A DNA stretch of 64,000 nucleotides. Source: Stenotrophomonas sp. SAU14A_NAIMI4_5 (GTDB taxonomy: Bacteria; Pseudomonadota; Gammaproteobacteria; Xanthomonadales; Xanthomonadaceae). How positions within the stretch are numbered: the first letter of the stretch is position 1; each line of letters opens with the position of its first letter. A model generated the notes under the pieces. The model saw only the letters and a list, made by a program, of their open reading frames with translations. It ran no database searches and was not told the origin of the DNA. The position numbers were made by a program, and so were the translations under genes. Shown in pieces: positions 35,386 through 44,204 of this stretch. Location of the stretch: positions 1,134,767 through 1,198,766 of the forward strand of contig NZ_CP026003.1 of NCBI RefSeq assembly GCF_003086795.1, given 5' to 3'.

Positions 35386-35525
35386 AGCCAAGCGCGGCTG
35401 TTGCTGCCAACCCGCCCAGCCACGAGGGGCTGCGCCGTTCGCGGGCAACCCAACTGAACGATTTCATCTGCAACTGTCACCCGGATCGTGTCTAATACCG
35501 CTCCCCACCTGCGGTCCCCACCCGA
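35386..35525. other. non-coding stretch before the YitT gene
   Basis: Nothing recognisable other than the promoter area of the downstream gene, which I cannot define. No ribosome site apart from the one at the YitT start. Confidence 0.35.
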
Positions 35526-36233
35526 ATGTCCCTCCAATCCCATGGCCCGGCGCCGTGCGACGACGCTGACGGCCACCTCGTCACCGCCGGTCCGCTGACC
35601 CCGCCCCCAGACAGCGCCGGCACCCCCGCCGACGAGAAAGCGCTGCGCCACTCGGTCGCCGAGGACGTGCAGGGCATGGTCCTGGCCACGCTGGTGGCCT
35701 CGCTGGGCCTGGCCATCTTCGCCAAGGGCGGGCTGATGATCGGCGGCATGGCCGGCGCGGCCTTCCTGCTGCACTACGCCATGGGCTGGAACTTCGGCCT
35801 GGTGTTCGTGCTGGTCAACCTGCCGTTCTACTGGGTGGCCGTGCGCCGCATGGGCTGGGAGTTCACCCTCAAGACCTTCGCCGCGGTCACCGCCTGCGGC
35901 GTGCTGACCGACATCCTGCCGCGCTGGGCTGATTTTGCGCATATCGCGCCGCTGTACTCGGCGCTGGTCGGCGGCGCCCTGTCCGGCCTGGGCATCCTGT
36001 TCTTCATCCGCCACCGTGCCAGCCTCGGCGGCATCGGCATCCTGGCGGTGTACCTGCAGCGCACCCGCGGCTGGAGCGCCGGCAAGGTGCAGATGTCCTT
36101 CGATGCCTGCCTGATGGTGGCCGCGTTCTTCGTGCTGTCGCCGTCGAAGGTGATGTACTCGGCCATCGGCGCAGTGGTGCTCAGCCTGGTGCTGATGTTC
36201 AACCATCGCCCCGGCCGTTACATGGGCGTGTAA
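35526..36233 (+). CDS. YitT family membrane protein
   Basis: A 235-residue protein. A hydrophilic N-terminal lead to about residue 50 is followed by about five hydrophobic segments: GMVLATLVASLGLAIFAKGG, MAGAAFLLHYAMGW, FGLVFVLVNLPFYWVA, a central pair and a last one. GGLMIGGMAG, LPFYWVAVRRMGWEF and GILFFIRHRASLGGIGIL match DUF161/YitT. Function unknown. A GTAG REP lies behind it. Confidence 0.85.
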   Translation: MSLQSHGPAPCDDADGHLVTAGPLTPPPDSAGTPADEKALRHSVAEDVQGMVLATLVASLGLAIFAKGGLMIGGMAGAAFLLHYAMGWNFGLVFVLVNLPFYWVAVRRMGWEFTLKTFAAVTACGVLTDILPRWADFAHIAPLYSALVGGALSGLGILFFIRHRASLGGIGILAVYLQRTRGWSAGKVQMSFDACLMVAAFFVLSPSKVMYSAIGAVVLSLVLMFNHRPGRYMGV

Positions 36234-36250
36234 CCGCACATACCGCGTTC

Positions 36251-36272
36251 GCCGGGCATGGCCCGGCGCTAC
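36251..36272 (-). repeat. GTAG-type REP, CGCCGGGC class
   Basis: Inverted copy (GCCGGGCATGGCCCGGCGCTAC tail). Located between convergent yitT-like and tag genes. Confidence 0.88.
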
Positions 36273-36293
36273 CGGACCCACCGCGGATGTGCG

Positions 36294-36839
36294 TCAGCGG
36301 CCCGCCGCCTGCACCCACGGCGGGGCCAGCTTCAACAGCTGCGCATGCACCGGGCAATCCTCGGCATGCGCGCCGGGCAGGTAGCCCAGGCTCATCAGGA
36401 ACTCGCCGGTGATCTCGCCGCCGGTGAAGCGGAACGTCTTCTTGAACAGCTTCACCCAGTCGGCCTTGCTGCGCGGGTGGTGCGCGTCCAGCCACGCGGC
36501 GAAGCTGCCATGGCTGGCCCGCAGCTGCTGGATCACCTGTGCGTTGTGGATGGCGGCCAGCACCTTCAGCCGGTTGCGGATGATGCCGGCGTCGGACAGC
36601 AGGCGCTCGATGTCCTGCTCGGCATAGGTCGCCACGCGGTCCACGTCGAAGCCATCGTAGGCCGCGCGGAAGCCCTCGCGCTTCTTCAGGATGGTTTCCC
36701 AGCTCAGCCCGGCCTGGTTGATTTCCAGCACCAGCCGCTCGAACAGCTCGCGCTCGTCGCGCTGCGGGAAGCCGTATTCATTGGCGTGGTAGAACTCATG
36801 CACCGGGTGGCCCGGGGCGATGCGGCAGTATCCGGACAA
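36294..36839 (-). CDS. tag: DNA-3-methyladenine glycosylase I
   Basis: A 181-residue base-excision enzyme of the Tag family. Zn-binding Cys near the N-terminus (GYCRIAPGHPVH) and near the C-terminus (HAEDCPVH). Catalytic region EYGFPQRDERELFERLVLEINQAGLSWETILKKREGFRAAYDGFD is typical; the quoted stretch lies at about residues 25-70. A TTG start at 36839 is preferred: AGGAG stands six bases before it and no ATG fits. It removes 3-methyladenine from alkylated DNA. Divergent from yqgE. Confidence 0.93.
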   Translation of the reverse strand: MSGYCRIAPGHPVHEFYHANEYGFPQRDERELFERLVLEINQAGLSWETILKKREGFRAAYDGFDVDRVATYAEQDIERLLSDAGIIRNRLKVLAAIHNAQVIQQLRASHGSFAAWLDAHHPRSKADWVKLFKKTFRFTGGEITGEFLMSLGYLPGAHAEDCPVHAQLLKLAPPWVQAAGR

Positions 36840-36917
36840 GGTGTTCTCCTGGCGGGCGGGCGTCCCATTATGCGCGGCGTGCAGGCGCCGGAGGCGCCCA
36901 CCGGCTAGAATGGCGCC

Positions 36918-37484
36918 ATGTCTGTAACGCCTACCTCCCTTGCCGATCACCTGCTCGTCGCGCTGCCGTCGCTGATCGACGCGACCTTTGCCCGCAGCGT
37001 CGCGCTGATCTGCCAGCACGACGAGAACGGGGCCATGGGCGTGCTGGTCAACCAGCCTTCCGAATACACGCTGGGCGAGGTGCTTTCGCAGATGGACATC
37101 AGCACCGGTGATGGTGAGCTGCAGGCGCGCGTGGTGCTCAACGGCGGTCCGGTGCATCCCGAGCGCGGTTTCGTCATCCACGACGACGCGCGCGACTGGG
37201 ATTCCAGCCTGCGCGTGAGCGAGGGGCTGTACCTGACCACCTCGCGCGACATCCTCGAGGCGATGGCCCGCGGTGAAGGCCCGGCCAATGCTGTGGTCAC
37301 CCTGGGCTGTGCCGGCTGGGGGGCAGGGCAGCTGGAAAGCGAACTGGCCGAGAACAGCTGGCTGACCGTGCCGGCAGATGCCGAGCTGGTGTTCCAGCTG
37401 CCGCTGGAGCAGCGCTGGCAGGGCGCGGCCGCGCGCATCGGCGTGGACCTGTTCCGGCTGACCGATTACAGCGGCCATGTCTGA
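36918..37484 (+). CDS. yqgE: YqgE/AlgH family protein (UPF0301)
   Basis: A 188-residue cytosolic protein. [43 protein letters not shown] and [19 protein letters not shown] are the family's blocks. Role unclear; in pseudomonads a member affects alginate production. It overlaps ruvX by 8 bp, and pyrB follows: a conserved gene order. Confidence 0.95.
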   Translation: MSVTPTSLADHLLVALPSLIDATFARSVALICQHDENGAMGVLVNQPSEYTLGEVLSQMDISTGDGELQARVVLNGGPVHPERGFVIHDDARDWDSSLRVSEGLYLTTSRDILEAMARGEGPANAVVTLGCAGWGAGQLESELAENSWLTVPADAELVFQLPLEQRWQGAAARIGVDLFRLTDYSGHV

Positions 37485-37971
37485 GCCGTCCGCGCCCGCC
37501 CCGGTTCCTGCCGCCCCGGCCATCCGCCGCGATGGCACCGTGCTTGGGTTCGACGTCGGCTCGCGCCGTATCGGCGTGGCCATCGGCAGTGCCTTCGCTG
37601 CGCATGCGCGCGCGGTGGCCGTGGTCGATGTGCACGGCAACGGCCCGGACTGGGCCGCGATCGAGCGCCTGCTCAAGGAATGGAAGCCCGATGGCCTGGT
37701 GGTGGGCGATCCGCTCACCCTGGATGGCCAGGACCAGCCCAACCGCAAGCGCGCGCAGGGCTTCGCCCGCCAGCTGCGGGAACGCTTCAAGCTGCCGGTG
37801 GCGATGATCGACGAGCGTTCCAGCTCGGTCGAGGCCGCCCGCCGCTTCGCCGTCGAGCGCGCCGAAGGGCGCAAGCGCCGCCGTGATGCGGCCGCCCTCG
37901 ATGCCGTGGCCGCGGCGGTGATCATCGACCGCTGGCTGTCGTCCCCCGACGACGCCACCCCCATTCCCTGA
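37477..37971 (+). CDS. ruvX: Holliday junction resolvase-like RuvX/YqgF
   Basis: A 164-residue RNase H-fold protein: [14 protein letters not shown] (about 24-37), [13 protein letters not shown], and DERSSSVEA. The Asp residues of these motifs make up the metal site. Implicated in 16S rRNA 5'-end processing. It starts within yqgE, and pyrB follows by 15 bp. The N-terminus is a Pro/Ala lead of about 15 residues. Confidence 0.95.
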   Translation: MSEPSAPAPVPAAPAIRRDGTVLGFDVGSRRIGVAIGSAFAAHARAVAVVDVHGNGPDWAAIERLLKEWKPDGLVVGDPLTLDGQDQPNRKRAQGFARQLRERFKLPVAMIDERSSSVEAARRFAVERAEGRKRRRDAAALDAVAAAVIIDRWLSSPDDATPIP

Positions 37972-37986
37972 CTGCCGACTCCCGCC

Positions 37987-38937
37987 ATGACTGCCCAGCA
38001 ACTCGATGCTTCCGGACGCCTGCGCCACCTGCTGACCCTTGAGGGCCTGCCGCGCGAAACCCTGCTGCAGCTGCTCGACCGGGCAGGGCAGATCCGCGAT
38101 GCCGCCGTCGGCCGCGTCGGCAACAAGCGCCAGGTGCTGGCCGGCTCGGCGGTGTGCACGCTGTTCTTCGAACCCTCGACCCGCACCCGCAGCTCGTTCC
38201 AGCTGGCCGCTCAGCGCCTGGGCGCGGACGTGCTGAACTTCGACGCCTCCACCTCTTCCACGCGCAAGGGCGAAACCGCCTGCGACACGCTGAAGAACCT
38301 GGAAGCGATGGGCGTGCGCGGCTTCGTGGTGCGCCACCCTGATGACGGCGCGGTGGCCGCACTGGCCGCCGCGGCAGGCGAGGGCACCGCGCTGGTCAAT
38401 GCCGGCGACGGCCGCAGCTCACACCCGACCCAGGGCCTGCTGGACATGCTGACCCTGCGCCAGGCCAAGGGCCCGGATTTCTCCAAGCTGAAGGTCGTGA
38501 TCGTCGGCGACGTGAAGCACTCGCGCGTGGCCCGCACCGACCTGCATGCACTGCGCACGCTGGGCGTGGGCGAGATCCGCGTGTGCGGCCCGCAGTCGCT
38601 GCTGCCCGACGACGAGACGCTGAAGGGCTGCGTGGTCGGCGATGATTTCGACGCGATGCTGGAAGGCGCCGACGCGCTGATGATGCTGCGCCTGCAGCGC
38701 GAGCGCATGGAAGAGGGCCTGGTGCCGTCGCTGGAGCAGTACCACGCCCAGTACGGCCTGAACGCCGAACGGCTGGCCCGTGCCGGCAAGGATGCAGCGG
38801 TGCTGCACCCGGGCCCGATCAACCGCGGCGTGGAAGTGACCGACGACGTGGCCGACGGCCCGCAGTCGTGGGTGCTGCGCCAGGTCGCCAACGGCGTCGC
38901 CGTGCGCATGGCCGTGCTGGAAACCCTTCTGGGCTGA
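37987..38937 (+). CDS. pyrB: aspartate carbamoyltransferase, catalytic subunit
   Basis: A 316-residue enzyme of pyrimidine synthesis, condensing carbamoyl phosphate with aspartate. The carbamoyl-phosphate loop is FFEPSTRTRSSF (about 56-67), with the flexible SSTRKGET region, GDGRSSHPTQGLLDMLTL and HPGPINRGVE. There is no pyrI regulatory gene nearby, so the class without the PyrI type is possible. Last of yqgE-ruvX-pyrB. Confidence 0.97.
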   Translation: MTAQQLDASGRLRHLLTLEGLPRETLLQLLDRAGQIRDAAVGRVGNKRQVLAGSAVCTLFFEPSTRTRSSFQLAAQRLGADVLNFDASTSSTRKGETACDTLKNLEAMGVRGFVVRHPDDGAVAALAAAAGEGTALVNAGDGRSSHPTQGLLDMLTLRQAKGPDFSKLKVVIVGDVKHSRVARTDLHALRTLGVGEIRVCGPQSLLPDDETLKGCVVGDDFDAMLEGADALMMLRLQRERMEEGLVPSLEQYHAQYGLNAERLARAGKDAAVLHPGPINRGVEVTDDVADGPQSWVLRQVANGVAVRMAVLETLLG

Positions 38938-38960
38938 TCGCCCGCACCGGGTGGGTGCCG

Positions 38961-39036
38961 GTGGGTGCCAACCGTTGGTTGGCACTGAACTGCCTGGATG
39001 GGTGCCTTGGTGGGTGCCGACCGTTGGTCGGCACTG
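38961..39036 (+). repeat. two GTGGGTGCC REPs ahead of the RAYT gene
   Basis: 38961-38986 (arms GTGCCAACC/GGTTGGCAC) and 39010-39036 (arms GTGCCGACC/GGTCGGCAC). Both have a GTGG head, a variant of the GTAG tetranucleotide. A broken third copy precedes them. Confidence 0.9.
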
Positions 39037-39100
39037 CCTTACCTGCCTTGAAGTGCTTACCCGATAGCAATGGACAGGTGATGGGCACACGCTTGTGTCC

Positions 39101-39589
39101 ATGAACCGCGCACGCCTGCGGCTTGGCCGCCATTCCCGTATCGGCCATTCCTACATCCTGACCACGGTCACCCATGGGCGTCGACGCTACTTCGACGATC
39201 CCACTGCCGCGCAGGCGGTGATGGACGCTCTCCATCGGATTGACACGGAAGGCCTGACGCACTCCCATGCCTACGTGGTCATGCCCGACCACATTCATTG
39301 GCTCGTGGAGCTCCGCGCATTCTCGCTGGACTACATCATGCAGCGCTTCAAATCGAGCAGTGCATTGCAGATCAATCGCAGGCTCGGCCGATCAGGAAGT
39401 TTCTGGCAATCGAGCTATCACGATCACGCAATCCGGTCTGATGAGTCGCTGTTTCGTCATGCGATGTACGTGTTGGGCAATCCGATCAGGGCGGGATTGA
39501 CCACGCAGCTTGGTGAGTATCCCCATGCGTGGTGTCGATGGAACATGGATGGGACGCTGCAGGCAGTGGATCATCCAGAATCGGTGTGA
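39101..39589 (+). CDS. REP-associated tyrosine transposase (RAYT, TnpA_REP)
   Basis: A 162-residue Y1-type HUH single-strand nuclease of the IS200/IS605-related group. Marks: VVMPDHIHWLVEL (HUH His64, His66), FWQSSYHDHAIR (catalytic Tyr106), YVLGNPIRAGL and the C-terminal CRW. RAYTs bind the REP hairpin and cut near its tetranucleotide head. It is single-copy here, lacks IS ends and is bracketed by REPs of one class in opposite directions (39010-39036; 39590-39617), the typical setting. A GTG start at 39095 is also possible. Confidence 0.93.
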   Translation: MNRARLRLGRHSRIGHSYILTTVTHGRRRYFDDPTAAQAVMDALHRIDTEGLTHSHAYVVMPDHIHWLVELRAFSLDYIMQRFKSSSALQINRRLGRSGSFWQSSYHDHAIRSDESLFRHAMYVLGNPIRAGLTTQLGEYPHAWCRWNMDGTLQAVDHPESV

Positions 39590-39617
39590 CAGTGCCGACC
39601 AACGGTCGGCACCTACC
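39590..39617 (-). repeat. inverted GTAG REP after the RAYT gene
   Basis: Read on the minus strand, GTAG GTGCCGACC/GGTCGGCAC. Starts at the base after the transposase stop. Opposite to the upstream copy, so the two REPs bracket the gene. Confidence 0.92.
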
Positions 39618-39643
39618 AAAGGCCCTGCCAATCTGCCGGGGCC

Positions 39644-40378
39644 TTACCGGGCTTCCATCGCGTCGATGTAGGCCAGTTCGTTCAACGACTTCGGGTCGTT
39701 CGGTTGAATCTCCAGCACGTGCTCGAAGGTCGCGCGCGCTTTCTTCAGTTCGCCCAGTTCGATCAGGGTGAAGCCGATACCCCGCAGTGCCACCGGGCGG
39801 CTTTTGGCCGATACGCTGTCGCGATCGATCAGGGCCAGCGCGCGCTCGTAGAAGTCCAGTGCTTCCTTCGGGCGCCGCAGCTGGATCAGCGCAACGCCCA
39901 TTTCGTTGAAGCTTTCCGGATCAAGCGGTGCCAGTGCCATGGCTTCCTCCAGCACCACGATGGCATCCTCGAAACGGCGTTGCTCCACCCGGATGTAGGC
40001 CAGCTGCTGAAGGGCCGACGCACAGGTGATGTCCAGCCACTCGGTGGGCATGCCATCGGCATGTTCGGCCACGTACTGCTCGTACTGCTGGCGCCTGCTG
40101 AAGGCCAGGGCGCGCCGCCCGGGGGTGTCGCGCTGCGCGCGGCAATAGGACAGCGGTGCCCGCAGTTGCTGTTCGGCCGCTTTCAGGTCGCCGCTCTGGG
40201 TGATGCGCGTGGCCGCGCTGACGTCGTCGCGCAGATGATGGCCCAGGCCACTGTCGACGTTCATTCGTGAGGGTTGCAGCGTGGTCAGCCGGAAGTCGGG
40301 TTCCGCTTCCTGTGCCTGCACCTGCGCACTACACGCCAACAGCACACATAGCGCTGCCTGCAGCATCCCTGCCTTCAT
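39644..40378 (-). CDS. secreted TPR protein
   Basis: A 244-residue periplasmic protein with a signal peptide (about 1-22, ACSAQVQA) and TPR-type units in its second half: ASALQQLAYIRVEQRRFEDAIVVLEEAM, NEMGVALIQLRRPKEALDFYERAL and RGIGFTLIELGELKKARATFEHVL (about residues 115-235). Scaffold role is likely; partner unknown. Next gene upstream is an esterase lipoprotein on the same strand. Confidence 0.8.
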   Translation of the reverse strand: MKAGMLQAALCVLLACSAQVQAQEAEPDFRLTTLQPSRMNVDSGLGHHLRDDVSAATRITQSGDLKAAEQQLRAPLSYCRAQRDTPGRRALAFSRRQQYEQYVAEHADGMPTEWLDITCASALQQLAYIRVEQRRFEDAIVVLEEAMALAPLDPESFNEMGVALIQLRRPKEALDFYERALALIDRDSVSAKSRPVALRGIGFTLIELGELKKARATFEHVLEIQPNDPKSLNELAYIDAMEAR

Positions 40379-40444
40379 CGTCCCGCTCCCTGGTGCGCCG
40401 CCACTGGCGCCTGACGCTCAGCCTAGCAGCCCGTTGATCGGCCG

Positions 40445-41242
40445 TCAGCGCTTCTGCGCGAACAGCCATGCCCACATCGCCGGGTCGGCGTAGGTCGCGT
40501 CCCAGGCGTTGTGGTTGCCGTCGGGGTACTCGGTATAGCGCACGTCGCCCGCGCCGGCCGCCTGGAAGGCGGCGTGCAGGCGGCGGTCATCGCCCGGCGG
40601 CACCACGTCGTCCTGCGCACCGTGGAAGATCCAGATCGGCGTCTGCCGCAGGCGCTGCGCGATCGCCGCATAGGGATCGGCCTCGTGGGCGACCTGTTCG
40701 ACGAACAGGGTCGGGCGCACCGCGCGCGGGGCCAGCACCGCGCCGCATACCGGCACGATGGCGGCAAAACGCTGCGGCTCGTCCAGGGCGATGTTCCAGC
40801 TGCCGTAGCCGCCCATCGACATGCCGGTCAGGTACTGCCGCGCCGGGTCGGCACCGAACTCGGCAATCGTGGCATCCAGCGCGGCCACGGCCACACGGTT
40901 GTTGTGGTCACTCCACTCCTCGTCGCCGGGCACCTGCGGGAAGACCGCCAGCGCCGGGAAGTCAGTCGCATGTTCGCGCAGGTACGGGCCCAGTCCGGCA
41001 TGGGTCTGCTTGACGCCATCGCGGCCACGCTCACCCGAGCCGTGCAGGAACAGCACCACCGGCAGCGAGCCGGGCGTGCGTGCTGCCACCGCCGGAATGA
41101 AGACCTGGTAGTACGCGGTCTGCCCGTCCACCTTCACCGCACGGGATTCGAAGTGGCCACGCGCGCTGTCGGGCGTGCTGGCGCAGGCGGCCAGCATCAG
41201 CAGGGACAGCAGCGGCAGCAAGCGGCGGAAGGGAGCGATCAT
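40445..41242 (-). CDS. lipoprotein esterase/PHB-depolymerase-like hydrolase
   Basis: A 265-residue alpha/beta hydrolase. Lipobox LMLAACAS (Cys at about 20). LPVVLFLHGSGERGRD is the oxyanion segment; nucleophile Ser in GMSMGGYGSW (about 150); Asp in FHGAQDDVVPP; His in DGNHNAWD. The plan fits feruloyl-esterase / PHB-depolymerase-like lipases of the cell surface. Substrate unknown. Confidence 0.85.
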   Translation of the reverse strand: MIAPFRRLLPLLSLLMLAACASTPDSARGHFESRAVKVDGQTAYYQVFIPAVAARTPGSLPVVLFLHGSGERGRDGVKQTHAGLGPYLREHATDFPALAVFPQVPGDEEWSDHNNRVAVAALDATIAEFGADPARQYLTGMSMGGYGSWNIALDEPQRFAAIVPVCGAVLAPRAVRPTLFVEQVAHEADPYAAIAQRLRQTPIWIFHGAQDDVVPPGDDRRLHAAFQAAGAGDVRYTEYPDGNHNAWDATYADPAMWAWLFAQKR

Positions 41243-41392
41243 GGAGCCGTCTCAGCGGGTGTGGAATCGTTTTCATCGTAACGCGGCCGAGATCACAGCG
41301 CGTTCTGCAGCGCAATATCGGCGCACAGGCCACGTTGCTCTGTGCGGCGTGCCTCGCCAGAATGGCCACAACCAAAGGAATGGGAAGCCAAC

Positions 41393-42298
41393 GTGAGTAT
41401 TGGCAGGCGCGCGGCGGTTGGATTGGCCGCGGTTGTGGTGCTGGTGCTGGCAGTGCAGTGGCACTGGCAGGGGGCACCGCAGGGCGGGCAGTCCCTGCAT
41501 GCGACCGGGCAGGAGACGCAGGGCGCTGGCAGCATCTGGCAGCAGCAGGTTGCCCGCCCGTCAGGGCAGCCGCTCGAAACCGATCTGCAGGCCCGCTACG
41601 CATCGGCGAAGTGGTTGTCGCCGATGATCGATGGATTGAAGCAACGCTCACTGGCGGGCGATGCTGAGGCCAGCTATCTGCTCAGCCGCATCTACAACGA
41701 ATGCATCTGGTCCTTCGATCCGCAGATGTTGGACCTCTCCGCCATGCCTGCCGGGCAACGGGCCGCCAAGTACCGCAGCACGGCCTGGATGGGGCAACGC
41801 TGTGAGGGAATCGATGGCAACGAAGCGGCGCTGGCATGGGGGCGATACCGGCGCGTGGCCGCCGACCAGGGAGCGTTTGCCGCGCAGGTCGAAGACGTGT
41901 TCGAGGGCACGCGGGGGTATGGGGAGCCGAAGCCCTCGCCGGCAGACCAGAAGCGCGTGATCGAGTTGGCGCTGTCGGCGCAGGATCCCTACGCCTATCT
42001 GGCACTCTCGCGGGCGTTGGGCTGTTCCGGTGATGGGTCGATGGCGGCCCTCAGTCCGTACCCGGCGGGCACGCAGGCCGACTCGGCGGCATGGATGCTG
42101 GCCGCCTGCGACCGCGGCCTGCCTTGCGGAGCGGACTCGCCACTGCTCCACCAGCTTTGCGCAACAGGCTCGATGTGCGGAGCAGGTTCGGTAGCCGAAG
42201 CACTGGGGCTGTCGATGTCGCCGGACGAACTGGACCAGGCACGCGCGCGCGCCGCATGGCTGCTGCGGAATTCCGGGCGTCGCCCGCCGCCGCCGTAG
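41393..42298 (+). CDS. hypothetical membrane-anchored protein
   Basis: A 301-residue protein with an N-terminal anchor (AAVGLAAVVVLVLAV, about 6-22). A helical globular part with Sel1/TPR-like spacing (QRSLAGDAEASYLLSRIYNEC; AALAWGRYRRVAADQGAF) follows, and eight or more Cys. I do not recognise the family. The GTG start at 41393 has GGGAAG nearby. The TAG stop reads GTAG, possibly a decayed REP. Divergent from the esterase gene. Confidence 0.7.
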   Translation: MSIGRRAAVGLAAVVVLVLAVQWHWQGAPQGGQSLHATGQETQGAGSIWQQQVARPSGQPLETDLQARYASAKWLSPMIDGLKQRSLAGDAEASYLLSRIYNECIWSFDPQMLDLSAMPAGQRAAKYRSTAWMGQRCEGIDGNEAALAWGRYRRVAADQGAFAAQVEDVFEGTRGYGEPKPSPADQKRVIELALSAQDPYAYLALSRALGCSGDGSMAALSPYPAGTQADSAAWMLAACDRGLPCGADSPLLHQLCATGSMCGAGSVAEALGLSMSPDELDQARARAAWLLRNSGRRPPPP

Positions 42299-42327
42299 TG
42301 CGGGCCCGGTGATCGGCCAGCGCCGGA

Positions 42328-42594
42328 TCAGTCCGGGCGCGGGAAACTGGCGATGATGTCCAGCTGCTCCTGCGCCTCGGCATTGCCCTCGGCAGCGGCG
42401 GCCTGCACCTGCGCCATGTCCGGGTGCATCACCACCAGCAGCGGGTTCTCGCACACCGGGCAGTCGTACTCGGTGGCGTCCTCGTCCAGCTCCATCACCA
42501 TCGCCCGCGCGTTGCCTTTCCACTCGCAGGCGGCACAGGTGTGCATCTGCTCGCGCCAGCCGGGCTGGAAGTAGTTTTCAATCGTGGTGGCCAT
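42328..42594 (-). CDS. small zinc-ribbon protein
   Basis: An 88-residue cytosolic protein. Two Cys pairs, HTCAACEWKG (about 18-27) and YDCPVCENP (about 42-50), form a zinc ribbon; the tail is acidic and helical. Function unknown. It has a GGGGTC hairpin ahead of it. Confidence 0.75.
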   Translation of the reverse strand: MATTIENYFQPGWREQMHTCAACEWKGNARAMVMELDEDATEYDCPVCENPLLVVMHPDMAQVQAAAAEGNAEAQEQLDIIASFPRPD

Positions 42595-42619
42595 GGGGGC
42601 GTCCGGAGTTGATGCAGTC

Positions 42620-42652
42620 GGGGTCGGAGCCCGCTTCGCGGGATCCGACCCC
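42620..42652. repeat. GGGGTC hairpin
   Basis: GGGGTCGGAGCCCGC / GCGGGATCCGACCCC with a TTC loop. Eight bases beyond the mgtE stop, so it probably ends mgtE transcripts. Same family as 22320-22396 and 56549-56586. Confidence 0.8.
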
Positions 42653-42660
42653 ATGCAGGT

Positions 42661-44022
42661 TCAGTGCAGCAGAATGAGGGTGGCCAGGCCGAGGAAGCTG
42701 AAGAAGCCCATCACGTCGGTCACCGCGGTCACCACCACGGTGCCGGCCACGGCCGGGTCCACGTTCATGCGCTTGAGCAGCAGCGGCAGCAGCACGCCGG
42801 CCAGCGCCGCGGCCAGGAAGTTGATGATCAGCGCCAGGGTGATCACCAGCGACAGCAGCAGGCTGTGGAACCACACGAACGCGATGAGCCCGACCAGCAG
42901 GCCGATCAGCGTGCCATTGATCAGCGCCACGCGCGCTTCCTTCCACAGCAGGATGCGCGCATTACTCTGGCCCACCTGGCCCAGCGCGATGCCGCGCACC
43001 ATCAGGGTCAGCACCTGCACCGCCGCGTTGCCGCCGACGCCGGCCACGATCGGCATCAGCACTGCCAGCGCCACCACCTTCTGCAGGGTCAGTTCGAACT
43101 GGCCGATCACGCTGGCGGCGAGGAACGCCGTGCACAGGTTGATGCCCAGCCAGACCACGCGGCCGCGCACGGCACGCTTGATCGGCGAGAACAGATCCTC
43201 TTCTTCGTCCAGGCCGGCCGCGCCCAGTGCCTGGTGCTCGGCCTGCGAACGGATGATGTCCACCACGTCATCGATGGTGATGCGGCCGAGCAGGATGTTG
43301 TTGTCGTCCACCACCGGCGCGGACACCCAGTCATGGTCGGAGAACTGCCGGGCGACTTCCTGGTCGCTCTCGCCGACGTCGATGGCCGGCTGTTCGTCGT
43401 CGATCAGGCGGTTGATCGGCGTGGTGTCTTCGTGGGTCACCAGCGCGGCCAGCGACACGCGGCCCAGGTACTGGTGGCGGCGGCTGACCACGAACAGGTG
43501 ATCGGTGTGGTCGGGCAGTTCGCCGCGCAGGCGCAGGTAGCGCAGCACCACGTCGACATTTACGTCGGCGCGCACGGTCACCACGTCCGGGTTCATCAGT
43601 CGGCCGGCGCTGTCCTCGGGATACGACAGCACCTGTTCCAGGCGCTCGCGGTTCTCGCGGTCCATCGACTTGAGGACCTCGTCGATGACCGTATCGGGCA
43701 GGTCCTCGACCAGGTCGGCCAGGTCATCGATGTCGAGGTCTTCGACCGCGGCGATGATTTCGTCGGGGTCCATGTCCGCGAGCAGGCTCTCGCGCACTTC
43801 CTCGCCGACGTGGACCAGCACCTCGCCATCGTCCTCGGGATCGACCAGCCCCCACACCACTTCGCGCTTGCCCGGGGGCAGCGATTCGAGCAGGTTGCCG
43901 ATCTCGGCCGGCGCCAGCGTGTTGACGAGCCGACGCACCGGCCCCAGCCGGCCGCTGTCCAGTGCATCGGACAGCATCCGCAGTTGGCGTGCAGTCTTGT
44001 CGTGGCGTACGGCTTCAGCCAT
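42661..44022 (-). CDS. mgtE: MgtE magnesium transporter
   Basis: A 453-residue inner-membrane Mg2+ channel. The MgtE N domain (about 20-135: acidic DMDPDEIIAAVEDLDIDDLADLVEDL) is followed by a CBS pair (about 140-260; MNPDVVTVRADVNV, APVVDDNNILLGRITIDDVVDII). The five-helix pore has VLMPIVAGVGGNAAVQVLTLMVRG and ends VTAVTDVMGFFSFLGLATLILL. The start MAEAVRHDK at 44022 is chosen. The Mg-gated domains imply control by cell Mg2+. It lies downstream of the PTS genes. Confidence 0.95.
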   Translation of the reverse strand: MAEAVRHDKTARQLRMLSDALDSGRLGPVRRLVNTLAPAEIGNLLESLPPGKREVVWGLVDPEDDGEVLVHVGEEVRESLLADMDPDEIIAAVEDLDIDDLADLVEDLPDTVIDEVLKSMDRENRERLEQVLSYPEDSAGRLMNPDVVTVRADVNVDVVLRYLRLRGELPDHTDHLFVVSRRHQYLGRVSLAALVTHEDTTPINRLIDDEQPAIDVGESDQEVARQFSDHDWVSAPVVDDNNILLGRITIDDVVDIIRSQAEHQALGAAGLDEEEDLFSPIKRAVRGRVVWLGINLCTAFLAASVIGQFELTLQKVVALAVLMPIVAGVGGNAAVQVLTLMVRGIALGQVGQSNARILLWKEARVALINGTLIGLLVGLIAFVWFHSLLLSLVITLALIINFLAAALAGVLLPLLLKRMNVDPAVAGTVVVTAVTDVMGFFSFLGLATLILLH

Positions 44023-44124
44023 CACAGCTCCCGCGGGAAGAGAAAAGCCGCGATCCCGGCAAGGATGCGGCAAGAGGGGTGTTCAGCGCGTCATTATCGC
44101 AAGCGGATGTTTCAACGCATAGCC

Positions 44125-44186
44125 GCCGGGCATGGCCCGGCGCTACCGGGGATGCGTTGTGGTGGTAGCGCCGGGCCGTGCCCGGC
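44125..44186. repeat. two GTAG REPs, inverted pair (CGCCGGGC class)
   Basis: 44125-44146 is inverted and 44165-44186 direct. They lie between mgtE and ptsI on the same strand. Confidence 0.9.
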
Positions 44187-44204
44187 GAGCGCGTAGCGCG
44201 GCAG

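Noticed and set aside
35105..35525. Small coding regions in the GC-rich gap
   Set aside because: All lie in the composite stem-loop; both strands are open merely because it is palindromic.
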